Source of the DNA: Cryptomeria japonica
Taxonomy: Eukaryota > Streptophyta > Pinopsida > Cupressales > Cupressaceae
Assembly: GCF_030272615.1 (NCBI RefSeq)
Contig: NC_081411.1
Coordinates: forward strand, 834,634,136 to 834,694,135
Length of the DNA: 60,000 nucleotides
Reading direction: 5' to 3'
Shown: piece by piece, positions 1 through 12,417 of the stretch
How the letters are laid out: every line of letters begins with the position of its first letter
How positions within the stretch are numbered: the stretch's first letter is position 1
Translations under genes and position numbers: made by a program
Notes under the pieces: model-generated
What the model was told of the DNA's origin: nothing
Databases searched by the model: none
Seen by the model: only the letters and a program-made list of their open reading frames with translations

Positions 1-1662
1 GATGGATCTACAAGCTCGAAGGAAAAGAAGGATAGAAAGGGCAAATCAAAGTGCAACTATTGTAATCGTGGTTACCATCTGGAATCATCATGCATGAAGA
101 AGACCATTGATCCCACGGTGCAAACATTTCAGTAGAACAATCTTGGTAATCTGATTCCAGAAAGTGCAAAGAAGAAGTAGGAAGAAAAAGCACCAGAAAC
201 AAGAAATAATGCACATGCATTAATTGCTATTCATTCTCATCCAAATGCATGGATCATTGACTCTAGAGCTTCACATCACATGGCAGCCACAAAAGATGCT
301 CTCTCCTCTTTAAAACCATATGTTGGTTCTCCTATTCTCATGGGAGATAACTCTCCAATAGAGGCAACCAAAATAGGGAGAGTAAAGTTTGGAATTGGAA
401 GTTTTGAGAATCTCTTGCACATTCCAAAGTTTTCTTCCAATCTTCTCTCTGTCTATCAAATTACACATACTAGCACTGGAAGGAGAATTGAATTCACCCC
501 AGATTCGGTGAGCATATTTGACATGCAAGACAACTCTAAGATTGTTGTTGGTAAGGTGAATCATCAATCTCATTTGTATACATTTTTTGACTTTGTTGCT
601 AAATCAAATTCTACTTTACTGCTAACGCATGCCAATGATGAAAGTAGAATTTAGCATGAAAGATTTGGTCATTTAAACTTTAGATACATTCAGCAACTTA
701 GCAAACACGGGATGGTGAAAGGCTTTCCTATCATAGAATTTTCTAATGGAATTTGCGAAGGTTGTGCTCTTGGCAAGCATCCACAAGAAAATTTCCCAAA
801 AGGGAATGCATGGAGAGCCTCATGTCCCTTAGAGCTTGTTCACAGTGATCTCATGGGTCCATTTCCTAAACCTTCCATGAGAAAAGATAGATATGTCCTA
901 ACATTCATAAATGATTACACAAGATACACATGGGTGTATTTCCTCAAGTTTAAGTCTGAAGTGTTTGAGAACCTAAAGATTTTCAAAGCCCATGTAGAGA
1001 ATCAGTCTGGAAAAATGATCAAGATCCTCCATACAAATAATGGGGAGGAGTATGTCAATAATGATGTTCAACATATTTGTGATGAAGCTAGAATACAACT
1101 ACAGAACATAGTTCCTTATACTCCGCAACAAAATGAGGTAGATAAGAGGAAGAACCGATCTTTAAAGGAGATGGCTAGTTGCATGTTTCATGCTAGATCC
1201 CTTCCTTCCAAATTGTGGGTTGAAGCAACCAACTATGCTTCATACATATAGAATAGATCTCCTCATAAATCTGTCACCGGAAAAACACCTTTTGAAGCAT
1301 GGAGTGGTAAGCAACCAGAAGTCACACATTTCCGCATTTTTGGATCACATGCATGGGCTCGCATTCATGCAGATAAGAGGAAGGCTTTGGAGCCTCAAAG
1401 CAAAGAATGCATCTTTGTTGGATACCCAAATGATGTAAAGGGATATAGATTACTAGATCTCTCAATAAAAACTCTCTTCATTGAGAGGAGTGTCTACTTT
1501 GATGAAAGTCTCATGCAAGCATCTCATATGCAACATGCCACCACTTTTGTGCTACCTCTTCCTATAGATCTCAAAGATGATGCATCCAATGATTCTGAAT
1601 CTAATCTAGATGAACAAGATCATGCATGTCAAGGTCCACATTCAGTCTTTGATAAGGATTGA
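1..1662 (+). pseudogene. Copia-A gag end, protease and integrase (broken)
   Basis: One frame (frame 1) interrupted by stops. Near 49-95 is a CCHC zinc knuckle (CNYCNRGYH...C) of nucleocapsid. Near 250-285 is the protease active-site region WIIDSRASHHM; the glycine after the catalytic Asp-Ser is Arg, so the protease is probably dead. Near 646-790 is the pre-integrase zinc motif (HERFGHLN, then CEGCALGKH). The integrase core follows. HSDLMGP keeps the first Asp, the second catalytic site reads HTNNGEEY with Asn in place of Asp, and the glutamate site reads NEVDKRKN with Lys. The integrase would be inactive. The region about 1540-1660 is an acidic linker typical of copia polyproteins. Confidence 0.9.
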
Positions 1663-1683
1663 AGTGATGATCATGTATCCCTT

Positions 1684-3318
1684 GTGATAAATCAAAGAAC
1701 GAGGAGCTTAGCTGATATATATGATGGCTCTCATGCACTCTCAGCTACTGGGCTGGTCATACCAATGCATGCCTATGTGGCTCACACATCTGACCCTCAA
1801 AATTATGCAGAAGCTATAGGTAATTCTCTTTGGGAAGAAGCTATGGATGAGGAATACAACTCTCTTATTGCAAACCAGACATGGGATTTGGTTCCACTTC
1901 CATCTGATCGCAAGCTTGTTAGGTGTAAGTGGATCTTCAGGACAAATAAAGCAGCCAATGGACAAGTGAGTAGATACAAAGCAAGATTGGTAGCTAAAGG
2001 ATTTCAGCAAGTTCATGGCATTGACTATGATGAGACTTTTGCACCAGTGGCAAAAATGGACTCCATTCGATTGGCTCTTGCCATTGCAGCAGCAAGAAGG
2101 TGGGAGGTACATCAAATGGATGTAAAGAATGCATTTCTTCACGATGATCTCAAGGAGGAGATCTACATTGAGTAACCACCTGGGTATGTACAAATTCCGC
2201 ATTGGTATGCAAACTCAAGAAATCTCTCTATGACCTCAAGCAGGAACCTAGAGCATGGTATGCGAAAATGGATTCTTATCTTCTATCTCAAAATTTTGTG
2301 CGATGCAAATTTAATCCAAATGTTTATATGATGAGTTCACATCTAACTATTTGCTACTCATAGTACTCTATGTAGATGATCTATTAATAACAAGTGATTC
2401 CATCACAGCCATTGAGACCATCAAAACTGCTTTGCATGAAAGATTTTCTATGACAAACATGGGTCTTCTACACTTTTTTCTCGGCCTTGAACTTAGCTAA
2501 AATGCATCAGGAATTACAGTTGCTCAATCAAAATATGCGAGAGATCTCTTGACTCAGTTTCACATGACTGACTACAAGCCTACAGCCACATCTTTCCTAT
2601 CTGCGGTGAAGCTTGAAGATGGCAAGAACACACCCTTGGTTGATTGTACACACTACCGTCAGCTTGTAGGGAGTCTTCTTGATCTCACTCACTCTCGTCC
2701 AAATCTCTCATATGCAGTGGGGGTTGTCTCCAGATACATGCAAGAGATGTATGAGCTACATTGGAAAGTTGTGAAGTGTATTCTTCGATATGTTCGAGGA
2801 ACCAGCAACTATGGGATTCCTTATTCGGTAGGATGCACTTTGGATCTCAAATGTTGTCTATACTGATTCTGATTGGGTTGGTGATAATATTGATCGCAAG
2901 TCCACTTCAAGATATGTTCCTAGTTTGGGATATGGCCCCATTTGTTGGTCAAGTAAGAAGCAATCTGCCATTGCCTTATCATCTGCAGAGGCCGAATATA
3001 GAGGTGCAGTCAATGTTACCATTCAAGCTATTTAGTTGTAGAACTTCCTCACTGAGCTTGGTATACATTTTCATCATCCAACTGTCATCTAGTGTGACAA
3101 TCAGAGTAAATTGAAGTTTTCCAGAGATCCTGTACAACAATAATGAACCAAACACATCGAGGTTCACATGCACTTCATCCGAAATTTGATTCATGATGGA
3201 GTCATTGATTTGCAGTATTGTCCTACTTCTCAACAAATTGTAGACATCTTCACAAAGATGTTCACAAAATAGAAGTTTCACTCTCTCAAGACATTCTTGG
3301 AGTGAAGGACACTACCAC
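1684..3318 (+). pseudogene. Copia-A reverse transcriptase and RNase H (broken)
   Basis: The N-terminal RT block at 1855-2172 includes WDLVPLPSDRKLV, KWIFRTN and MDVKNAFLHDDLKEEIYIE, the usual start of copia RT. A stop at 2173-2175 replaces a Gln codon, and the frame then changes. The catalytic YVDD is intact at 2369-2380 in frame 2. RNase H follows in pieces (SSAEAEYRGA near 2980-3010; the C-terminal signature VDIFTKMFTK at 3240-3269). It once copied element RNA into DNA in virus-like particles. With several stops and frame changes it is not translatable. Confidence 0.9.
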
Positions 3319-3464
3319 ATAATAGTTTTCATGCTTAATTAGCATCTATTTTGAGGGGGGTTTTGTTCCCAGTGGATTTTCCCTCTTTCCTCTTTTATTT
3401 TCTTTCATTAGGCTTGTCTCCTTAATTAGACTTAAGGGCGGTGGCGGGGGCTGGGGCGGGGGCG
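3319..3464 (+). other. Polypurine region of Copia-A with a very G-rich tract
   Basis: Noncoding link between RNase H and the 3' LTR. A first purine run (TTTGAGGGGGG) ends at 3360. A second, unusually GC-rich run at 3435-3464 lies directly before the TGTTAG that I take as the LTR start, which is where the plus-strand primer tract should be. It has at least four G-runs of three or more, a G-quadruplex pattern, in an otherwise AT-rich region. Confidence 0.55.
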
Positions 3465-3895
3465 TGTTAGCAGTAGTCTGCTTCATGCAACCTGCATGCA
3501 TAACATGCATCGCTTCATGCAATCCTGATTTATGCGAACTAATAACCGTCTCAAACCGTCTCATGCATTAAGTCCAACTAATGCAACAGCTAGTTTAACC
3601 AATTTCAGCGTAATTTCTTTAATACAGTTATTTAGCTTTTATTCATGCATTTTTCATAATAATGCATTAGCTAATTTTGATTGTAATAAATTGTATTTCA
3701 ATTAATGAGAAAGTTAGTTCTGTTTTTATCAAAGTTCTGAATTTACTTCTGTTTATTCTCAAGTTTTATTTTGTTCTTCAATTTCCACTAGACCCTGGCA
3801 ATCTGTGTGCAGATTTCATAGAAATTTCACACAAAGAAGGTACCTCTGAAGACTGACAAATCTTTTGTGGTGCTGCTTCATTTGAATCTGCAACA
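3465..3895 (+). repeat. Putative 3' LTR of Copia-A
   Basis: It begins TGTTAGCAG right after the G-rich purine tract. It ends near CTGCAACA (3888-3895), an imperfect inverted copy of the start, giving about 431 bp. The interior is AT-rich with repeated GCATGCAT/CTTCATGCA words at 3480-3560. The left end is supported by position. The right end rests only on the imperfect terminal inversion, since the 5' LTR is outside the window. Confidence 0.45.
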
Positions 3896-5992
3896 CGTCT
3901 GGACACCATGTTTCTTCTCTCTTTTTTTTTTGGCCTTATCGACTGGCTTAATTGCCGATTAAATTAATGCTTGTTTATTATGTAATTTGGCTTGTTTATG
4001 GCATACGCTTTTTTCATTGGTAAAATTGTAGTGCTTGTCGTTTTCGTCTATTGGAAAGTTGTCGTACTTAGATTTTTTCAGATGGCTAGAAATATCTTAT
4101 AGCTATTCCATTAACATTAAAGTAGGTTTGAAAACTTTATCATAGGATTAGTCTGCAATTTACAGACGTTGTAAACTTAAAATTCACCGTAAATTAAATT
4201 TTATTAGCATTAAATTTCAAAGTTAATTTCCTAATCTTCAGGAGTTAGAATAACATTTTTATTTTAATTGGTATTTGTGAAAATTTTGTAATCTTTTAGG
4301 CACAAGGATTTAGGGATTGCAAAGAAAACTTCAGTTGTTATAGATTGCAATGAAATTAGTATAGAGTGCAAGTATTGTTCAACTATTTTAGAAAATACCA
4401 TCATTAATATTATTTTGCAAAATCAATGGTTGTCAATACACTCTATTGGTGCAAGATGATTGAATGTATTGCATCCATCTATCTCACCTGGTTATTAGAA
4501 CTGAGCAAAAAGGGTGATAAAGTATAGGAAGGAAAGGCAGGGCAACAAGTTTTGCATTGTTTATGTCTGCCGCTTAACTTTCTTGTGAACATTTCTTTTT
4601 ATTTCACTTTACATTATGTGGGCAAGAGATGAGCTGGCATGAAAAGGTTTAAGGTGGGCGACAGGTTAGTCAATCACAACCATTAATTGCAAAATCGACG
4701 GTGTAAAATGCACAACTAACATGCGTGTTAGTCAATCCGTATTGTCATTTTAGAGCTAGAATAGACGCATCCTTTAAGATGCATGTTGCACAATTCTCTA
4801 AACCCACAAAATGTCAGCAAATCACCATTTTCTTGCCAAAACACAGTACGACTATCCATTAATGTTGTACTACGAAAACAAATTTTGTCAAGCAAAGTTT
4901 AGATGTCTGTGAATGTAGATGCAAGATAAAGCGCATGGGCTATAGATGAAATATCCCAAAATAAATCTGATCTCATGGAATGCCATGATAGCAAGAAATA
5001 AACAAACGGATCTGTTGAGGATATTAGAGCTCTAATGCAAATAAAATTGACAGATGTAAAGTGAAAGCTAGCATCATGTCTATACTCCTTTCCTTAAACT
5101 TGATGGTTGATTCTAAAACCAGTACTTTGGGTACAGACATTATACTTAAATGAATTTATTAGCTAAATATTGAGGAAACAAATATCGAGTCCCACAACTT
5201 GACATCAAACTACCTTAAAAACAAAAAGAATGTAGTTAATATTGATACCTAACATCTTCACAAGAAATTCAATGGCTCTTGATATATGATGGTAGCTAGT
5301 CACACCGCTTTTCACTTATAGTCATTGTGTTATCTTTTGCAGGATTCTTGCACATACTATCACACTAAGTTTAAGATGAAGGTGTTAATGGCATACCACA
5401 AATAGTGATCTTAAAATGATATAGTGACCAATATAAGTCTTACAATGATATTAGTTGTTCAAATAAAAAATAGTTGGTTGTGTTATTAAAATTTTGGGTG
5501 TGACATTGGGTATCAAACTTAGATATGGGAACTCTAGAAATGATAATAACTAGAGGTAATTAGTTTGTATTGTGTGAAAATTCAATTATTTTTCCTTTAT
5601 CTACTATTGCAAGGATTCACAAATATAGAGAGAACACTAACCACATTATAGGTTTCAATTAAGTATATTATTCTCAATATTGGTCATGAATTTTTTCTAT
5701 GAAATCTAATTATCATAGTTACAATAATCAAAATAACTGCAAGGATGAGTTGGGACATTTTGAGAAACATAATATTTTATAAATACTATTGCAACCTAAA
5801 TTGTGGGTTAGGTGAGTACAATTGTATAGTTTTCAAGACTATATACCTTCCATTTGGAAAATTGTATCATAGCAAGGAGTAGGTCTATAGTAAGTGAAAG
5901 AACTTTTTAGAAATAAGATGATGTAAATGGTAGCAAAACTACTTAGGTCGACCTTATTGTCACCTATGAATATGAAAAAATTGTATCCTAAT
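3896..5992. other. Gene-free flank; copy of an unclassified repeat at 4096-4400
   Basis: No supportable reading frame. The stretch 4096-4400 is a diverged direct copy of about 52370-52710: shared blocks include AGGTTTGAAAACTTTAT, AGGATTA(A/G)TCTGCA and GGAGTTAG followed by an ATTGGTATTTG block, in the same order. The rest is AT-rich and I recognise nothing in it. It ends at the left edge of Tat-1. Confidence 0.6.
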
Positions 5993-7124
5993 TGTTTCCA
6001 TGCTTGAAAATGTGTTGAATATTGATTAGAGAAAAGACGATCATGAATCTATCTAATCAAAACATATAAACATGTGCAATGAAAATAACAAATCTTAAAG
6101 GAAATGGAAGAAATTAAACTAAATTAAGAAACTCCCTATTCCAGATTTTGCTTCCATTGTTATTCTCCAAGTCGCTTTTTGATGGCTCTCAGGTATTGCA
6201 CTAGGATTTCTTGCATAGATTAGCAACTATTTTGAAGATTGAGATCTAGCTTGAAAATGAGAAAAGAGATTGAATTTATAGATTTTCAACACATGAGGGG
6301 TGAGAACTTGAACTCAAGTGTTGATTGATAGATAACTAAAATTGATTGATCAGTAAACTCAATAGATTGATCTGTTAATAGGATTGATTGATTTGTCAAC
6401 ATGATTGATTGGAGAGTGAACTCAATTGATTAACCAGTAGACTGAATCGACTAGCTAGTTGACTAAATTGATTGATTAGATGGATTAGAAGACTAAATTG
6501 ATTGATTATTCAGAAAAGGTTGATTTTGAGTGAAAATGGGTGATTGAAGAGATAATTGAGTTAACTGATCTTTGATCAATCAGTTTGATTTCAACATTTG
6601 CTGTAGGATTTTGAAATTGAATTTGATTTTCGTTTTCAATTTGGATTTGAATTTGGACTTTGGAATGCTGAAATGCACATGAAATTAACTGAAATTCACA
6701 TTTGGTGAAATGTTAATTTGGAAGAAATCAAATTAATTGGAATTAGGTGAAATTCGAATGTGGGGAAAATTTAAAATGAAATTAGATGAAATTAATTAGA
6801 ATTAGCATTTAGGGAATTAGAAGAATAATTAATTAATTAAAATAATTTAAATTAAATTATTTAAACATTAGAAATGGAATTTAATTAAATAATAAAGATT
6901 ATTTAACTGTAAAATGTCACGATTGATTAAATAATTAATATTTAATTAATATTTGAAATAGGGTTAACTGATTAAAATGATTTGAGAATAGAAATTGATT
7001 AATTAGAAATGTTGAATGTGATGATCAGAAGAAATAATTAGTTTAATCAAATAATTAAAGAATTACTTAATTAATTAGACGAATAATTAGTGTGCGATTG
7101 ATGAGACATTTTTAGGTGTCTACA
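5993..7124 (-). repeat. Tat-1 3' LTR
   Basis: About 1132 bp, matching 47868-49000 over its whole length with scattered substitutions and small indels. On the minus strand it begins TGTAGACACC and ends GGAAACA. A TATA-like TATAAATT on the minus strand lies at 6273-6280. The middle (6310-6560) is packed with GATTGATT words, and 6770-7090 is extremely rich in AATTAATTA. Confidence 0.93.
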
Positions 7125-7166
7125 TTTGCCCCTTTGACACAATTTCGAAATGACATTGTTTCAAAG
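7125..7166 (-). promoter_or_regulatory. Tat-1 polypurine tract with an overlapping hairpin
   Basis: On the minus strand the run AAAGGGGCAAA (7125-7135) immediately precedes the 3' LTR, the correct place for the plus-strand DNA primer. It overlaps the 3' arm of an inverted repeat spanning 7132-7166: arms CTTTGAAACAAT and ATTGTGTCAAAG pair with one mismatch around an 11-nt loop. Tat-2 has a hairpin at the same place. Confidence 0.75.
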
Positions 7167-7940
7167 AAAACAAAAATTTTTTTTGCCCTAGTATGCCCCA
7201 GCAACACTTAGGGTGTAAATATGCCCCCTCGGAAAAAGTGGTCCAAAAATTATGAAATTAAGACCATTTTTTTGAAAATATGCTAGTAATCGATCATGTG
7301 AAGTTTGGTGAGGTTTCGATCTCATTTGATATGGCTACAACTACGTTTAAGTTGGAAGGGACCACAACCATTAGGGTGGCAAAAACCCTAATTTTGAGCT
7401 ATAAATTAGAAAATGGTTTTGATTTGAGCTCATTTGCACTCATTTTCTTTGTAGGAGTTCTTTTGATTTTTTAGTACTTTTGGCATCCTTGGAGCGAGAT
7501 GGTAGGTCACAAAGCGAGGTTGCACTTGTCTGAGCGAGTGTGATCCTATCACAGACCTCCCGACATTGGTGGCATGGTGAGTCTTTAAAAAAAATTGCAT
7601 GTTTTTGTCTGTTTTTTCCAAATTTTTCATCAATGTTTGTAAGTGCCAAAAATTTGTGATTCTCAATTGCCATTTGATTTATTCGCAATTGACATTACTT
7701 GTTCGCACTTGCATTTATTACTCACATTTGAATTGTTTTATTTGCAATTGATATAAGTAGTGCGCAATTGAGAATTTTAATTCACAATTGCTATAAATGG
7801 TCCACATTTGCTATAATTGATCCGCATTTGCTTTAATTGTTCTGCATTTGCAACAATCAGTTTGCATTTGACATTCCATTAATATTTTTTGTGTTTTCTC
7901 TTGATGACATATCTAATTCATTTTCTTTTTTCAAATGCAG
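7167..7940 (+). promoter_or_regulatory. Leader or promoter region of the Tat-1 antisense gene, with motif array
   Basis: Read on the + strand, this lies upstream of the antisense PMD gene. A TATA-like TATAAATT is at 7400-7407 and a donor-like ATG/GTAGGT at about 7500. At 7655-7880 there are about a dozen short motifs of the form TTCGCAATTG, TTCACAATTGC and TCCGCATTTGC, spaced 15-25 bp. The region ends in a strong plant-type 3' splice site (pyrimidine run then AAATGCAG) at 7921-7940. The array could lie in a leader intron; splicing is inference. Confidence 0.5.
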
Positions 7941-9901
7941 GAGAATTATCCAATCTTGATAGTAAGATAGACGAGGCCAAATAGTCTTGATCGACGACAT
8001 GAGTTAGATGTCGAGGATATAGCTTTGCTTCGACAGGTTGGCTTATGTCATATAGTGTGCTTGCCTGAGGTTATAGCCAGTAGGGCCATGATTACTGCAT
8101 TGATTGAGCAGTGGTATTCCAAGACTTGCTCATTTTAGCTTTCGACAGGTGAGGCATCCATCACACTTGAGGAAGTGGGGTGTATTCTACACATTCCCAT
8201 ATATGGTGCACAAGTTACATTTAATTGTAGTGATGGAGTATCTGCCTTATGTGCTTTGTTTGAGTGTTCTGAGGATGATATTCATATGCGGGGTCATTAT
8301 GAGATTCATTGGGATGATTTAGATTATGATGATCTCACCGTTGTTCTTTATTGCATTGTTGCTGGATTGTTGATCCTTGATAGACATACCCATGGTTTCC
8401 CTATTGGATGGGGACGAGTGATTCATGATATGGTTATTGATAAATGAGTGTTTACTTGGGCTCCCTGTCTTCTTGCCACTATATATCATCAGATGTATGG
8501 GATCATATAATTACAACAAAAATCCATTGGATGTGGTGTTACTTTTCTCCAAATATGGGCTTGGGAGCACATAGTTATATTTTGTCCTATGATAAATGTA
8601 TATTTATAGCCAAAGCAGCCATATGCCTATAGATATATTGTTGGAGTGAGACATAGGGTTTCGGGTACCATTTTGTAATGGTGACATCAAATAGATACCT
8701 TATCTTGCTTGTCTCAGTTGGGTTGATGATGCCCAGCACCTTCCTTTTTGTTGACATCAAAGATACCTTATTGGGTGAGATGTTGGTGGTCACAGAGTTA
8801 TTGATATGCATCTGCCTGGCCATGTACTCTAACAAATTGGGGAGATACAAGGTGTTCCAGATGTTATAGCCTATTTTGCTCGTACTACTCGCGAGATTGG
8901 TGATTGGTGTGCATGTGTGCAGCCTCATGTTGCCATTGCAGATTTTAATGGTCTTGCTCCTATTCAATGGGGTTGGTTATTTGGTGTTGCAGATTCAGGG
9001 ACTACACCACAGTATGATACATGGTGGTTACAGTATAGGCCCATACCTTTGACAGATTTGATAGTATTGATTGCATCCCATCAGATTAGGCATAGCAGGG
9101 GTCCCAGGGGGAGAGGGAGAGGATGAGGGAGAGATGGAGGGGGATAAGATGGAGGAGGGAGATATGGGGGAGGGAGAGATGGAGGTTGAGGAGGTCGAGG
9201 AGGATGGGATAGAGATCAGATAGATATGATAGAAATAGTTGTGGAGCAGGTTGAGAGTTGAGAGAAGGAAGTGGATATCGGTGGAGACACCACATCTATG
9301 AGCAGTTCTGATGGGAGAGATAGTGATAGCAGTGAGTCAGTTTCAGGCTCATCGAGCAACAATGGAGATGAGGGTGGGGATGATATTGATATGCCCCAAG
9401 CCATGGAGATGGGAGGTGTGGAGGGAGGTGATGATGAGGATATATTGAGGGCTCAGGTTAGGAGTTTGGAGGACTTGGTCTCTACTTTGCGGCAGTGGCG
9501 GATGGAGGATAGAGATGTGTATTGGTAGGTGGTGGAGAATCTTGCTATAGAGGGATAGTTTCCAGAGGGAGAGAGATGATGCAGTGAGGCAGATGTAGTT
9601 GGTTCAGGCTGCTTATGACCAGCATTTTTCTCTCGGTACTGATGCACGCAAACATTCTGATAGACTTTACTACACAGTGCAGGAGGCCTTATATTATAGA
9701 TAGCTCTACCATGGAGTTGTACCTGAGGCACAAAGAGCTCCTAAATTTAGTGAGTTTAGAGGCCATTCTGGTTCTAGTATGTCTTATACATGGAGGACCA
9801 GCAATGGTGGTGTTATGGGTCCACCTTGGACATCTTCGGGACATCCTAGGGTAGGATCTAGCAAGCAGGATCCACCTAGAGATGGAGGCAGCATTAGTTG
9901 A
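7941..9901 (+). pseudogene. Antisense plant mobile domain (PMD) gene of Tat-1 (broken)
   Basis: It runs opposite to the Tat-1 gag-pol, between integrase and 3' LTR. The N-terminal half resembles the plant mobile domain (aminotransferase-like) family: a TALIEQWYS block near 8097, EASITLEEVGCILHIPIYG near 8150-8215, LVVLYCIVAG-type helix near 8340-8370, and a WGRVIHD motif near 8410. Later come WAWEHI near 8560 and WWLQYRPIP near 9023-9050. An Arg/Gly stretch, an acidic Ser-rich segment (9271-9440), a short coiled coil (RSLEDLVSTLRQWRMEDRD, 9457-9513) and a C-terminal GGVMGPP tail (about 9808) follow. Stops and frame changes break it. The same layout and tail occur in the Tat-2 antisense gene. 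Cellular PMD proteins act in gene silencing; a role here is unknown. Confidence 0.78.
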
Positions 9902-12417
9902 GATGATTTGTTATTGATGAGATATGATGTAATTTTGACACATTGATGAGATATATGACATGCATTTTTGGCAATGAGTTATGCCTTATTTTATGATGAA
10001 TTCTATGATCTAATGTTTTTTCTTTTATTGCATGCTTACTTGATGATGCAACTAATGTGAATGTGATATGATACAGTCTATGTGATGTGATTTAGTTAAT
10101 GATTTATGAATCTATGTGTGATAATGATCTAAAATTGACTAAGTGAAATGCTTGTGAATGAAACTATTACACAATATGTGAATGTGCAAAAATGACCTAA
10201 TGTAACATTATATGTAAATGTGAAATGATTTATGTGATATGCAATGTGATGTTTTTGTTGTGTCAAAATAGGTGTTGAAATTTGTGAATTTTGGAAGAAT
10301 TGTTAGTTGTTAGATGGAAAATAGATAAGAAGTTATGATATGAAATGATAAATCAATTGAACCAACCTTTATTTATTCCAGAAGTAGATTTGATAAGAAC
10401 AACTTGATTGATAAAACTTTGATGAGAGAGTCTTTGTTGCTTTATTCATAGTGCAATACATTATCATCATTGAGCCTTATTATGTAACAATGAATCTTAT
10501 TACACTAGGGTATGAGGAACCAAGATGTATAGATATCTCATTGCAAGAAACAAACAGGTAGAAAACAAGGAATGAAGCCTCCATTTCGGAAATTATGTTG
10601 GGAGTCGAGGTATGTGTGGCATTCAAAGAGTGAATGTACTTATCACAAACACCCACAACACAATTGTGCCAAAACTTCATCGGTTCAAACCACAAACAAC
10701 AAACAAAGAAAAGGAATCATGCCCATCATGGCTCCTCTAGTCACTTTTTGGACATCCTTGAGTAGCTAAAAGCAATGATATTTGCCAATTTGATAAAAAG
10801 ATTCAACCAAAATAGACATAACTCAGCAGCTGGACTGACTATGTCTTTGCTTTTATATATTTGATGTGATTGCGATAATTTTTGGTTTTAGAAGTTTTGG
10901 ACCCGTATAAGAGTGACTTGTCTGGTTTCGAGTGTATAGACTTTGTTTAAGACAAGATGTTGATCACGTTGATAGTTTGATAGTGATTCGATAAATTAGA
11001 CAGTTGATTAGCTTGATTGCAGATGTGTTGACAAGATAGTCGTATCCTTTGTTTAACTTCGTGCGAAGTGTTTGTTGGATATCTGCTAGGGTGCTTGATT
11101 CTTGCGAGAAAATTTATTGCAAGTTATTAATTGATTTTTAAATGTTATTGTATTTTGTAAATTGATATTTGAATTTTTTTGGATTGATTTTTCAAGACTT
11201 TATATGAATGTTTTTTATTGATTTTTCAGGATCGTATTTGAATGTTTAGGGTTGTTTCAGGACTTTTTAGGATTTTTAGGATTTTTAGGATTTTTTCAAT
11301 TATGCCTCCAAGTATGCAAACCTATGATGACATGATGATCTGCATAATGTGGTGGACACAATGAATTTTCAATATGAGTTATGCTAATGCAGTATGCGAA
11401 ATGAAGATGTAATACTTATTCAAACAAGGATGAATGTGTGTACCCTTCATTTTGAAATGAACTGATTGAATTGAAGGTGTGAAACATTTCAGAGATAGGA
11501 GTTCAATCAATTCTCAAAATACTTTAGACTATCCAATCTAACACATTGTGTAGCCAAGATTTATGAATGGAGGTGTGGAAAACTTCTCCATCAATTCTTG
11601 AAAGTTTGATCTTCTTTTGCCAATGTGTGTGCACTTGAATTCATTCTGACTCTTATAACCATAAAAGACCCTTGGAATCCTATGTGGCTAGCTATGTGAG
11701 TTATTCTAACTTCAAAAGAATCTTGGATAGAGCCTCATTGCCAACAAGCTTTTAGGGCTTCGACGAGGTTATGCACTGTAATCTCTCAAATATTGCTCCA
11801 TTTCCAGCGAGTGTCCATAGCCCTGATGGATTTATTTGCATGTTACCAAAGTCAATCTTTTTATTTTCGCACTTGTATGCATGATATTTTAGTAATATAT
11901 CATTGTTTATTTTTCCTTGAGATGGATATTTGGCATAGTATTTTTCTTTTCTTTTTTTCATTTTCTTGTCTTGAATTGTAAGTAATGAAACCTACTTAGG
12001 TATGACAATCACAATGGTGCTGAAGTAGAATTTTGGATTTTTCACTAGCCACAAGACCAACTAGGTATATGTAATGACTTAGAGTATTTGATTAATGTGT
12101 GAGATATAGAAATTGATAGATTTTGGGTAACAAGGTTCAATAGTGAAACCTCCACACAACCATAGATAAAGCTTAATGACAAGGTGACATTGAAATGAAT
12201 GACTAAAGGCCTCTAAGGACTTCATGATCAAGTATCTAGGAAATGAGACAACCTTCATTCCTTTCAATGCAGACAGGTGAATAATTCAAACAATCATCCC
12301 TTGTTATTGATGCAACGACATGTTATGAAAATGGTGCATTTATAAAGGTAACTATATGAGATGCAATTCTTTCCAAAATGATATGCAATTACAGAAAGTA
12401 AATTTAAACTCAGCCCT
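9902..12417. other. Tat-1 spacer between integrase and antisense gene, with a conserved box
   Basis: No convincing gene. 9902-10290 is made of degenerate ATGTGATATGA-like words. The block 10695-10770 (minus strand) closely matches 24838-24915 of Tat-2 in the sense direction, including CAAGGATGTCC, GACTAGAGGAGC and TTGTTGT-TGTGGTTT. About 11200-11310 holds AGGATTTTTAGGATTTTT runs. The remainder is AT-rich without recognisable content. Confidence 0.6.

Larger units (their letters stand above)
1..3895 (+). mobile_element. Copia-A: Ty1/copia retrotransposon, 5' end outside the window
   Basis: Domain order is zinc knuckle, protease, integrase, reverse transcriptase, RNase H, then a purine-rich tract and a putative 3' LTR. 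Integrase before reverse transcriptase defines Ty1/copia. The 5' LTR, primer site and gag N-terminus lie before base 1. The copy is decayed: stops near 133, 178, 652, 1249, 1660 and 2173, and a frame change between 2175 and 2369. Most of these stops fit C-to-T or G-to-A changes in Gln, Arg or Trp codons, as expected of old methylated repeats. Confidence 0.93.

Noticed and set aside
3346-3564. Minus-strand frame with a proline run
   Set aside because: The proline run is the complement of the G-rich purine tract before the LTR. The frame crosses the LTR boundary and has no domain.
8587-8967. Minus-strand 126-codon frame
   Set aside because: It overlaps the PMD gene region on the other strand and shows no recognisable domain, while the + strand matches PMD blocks on both sides.
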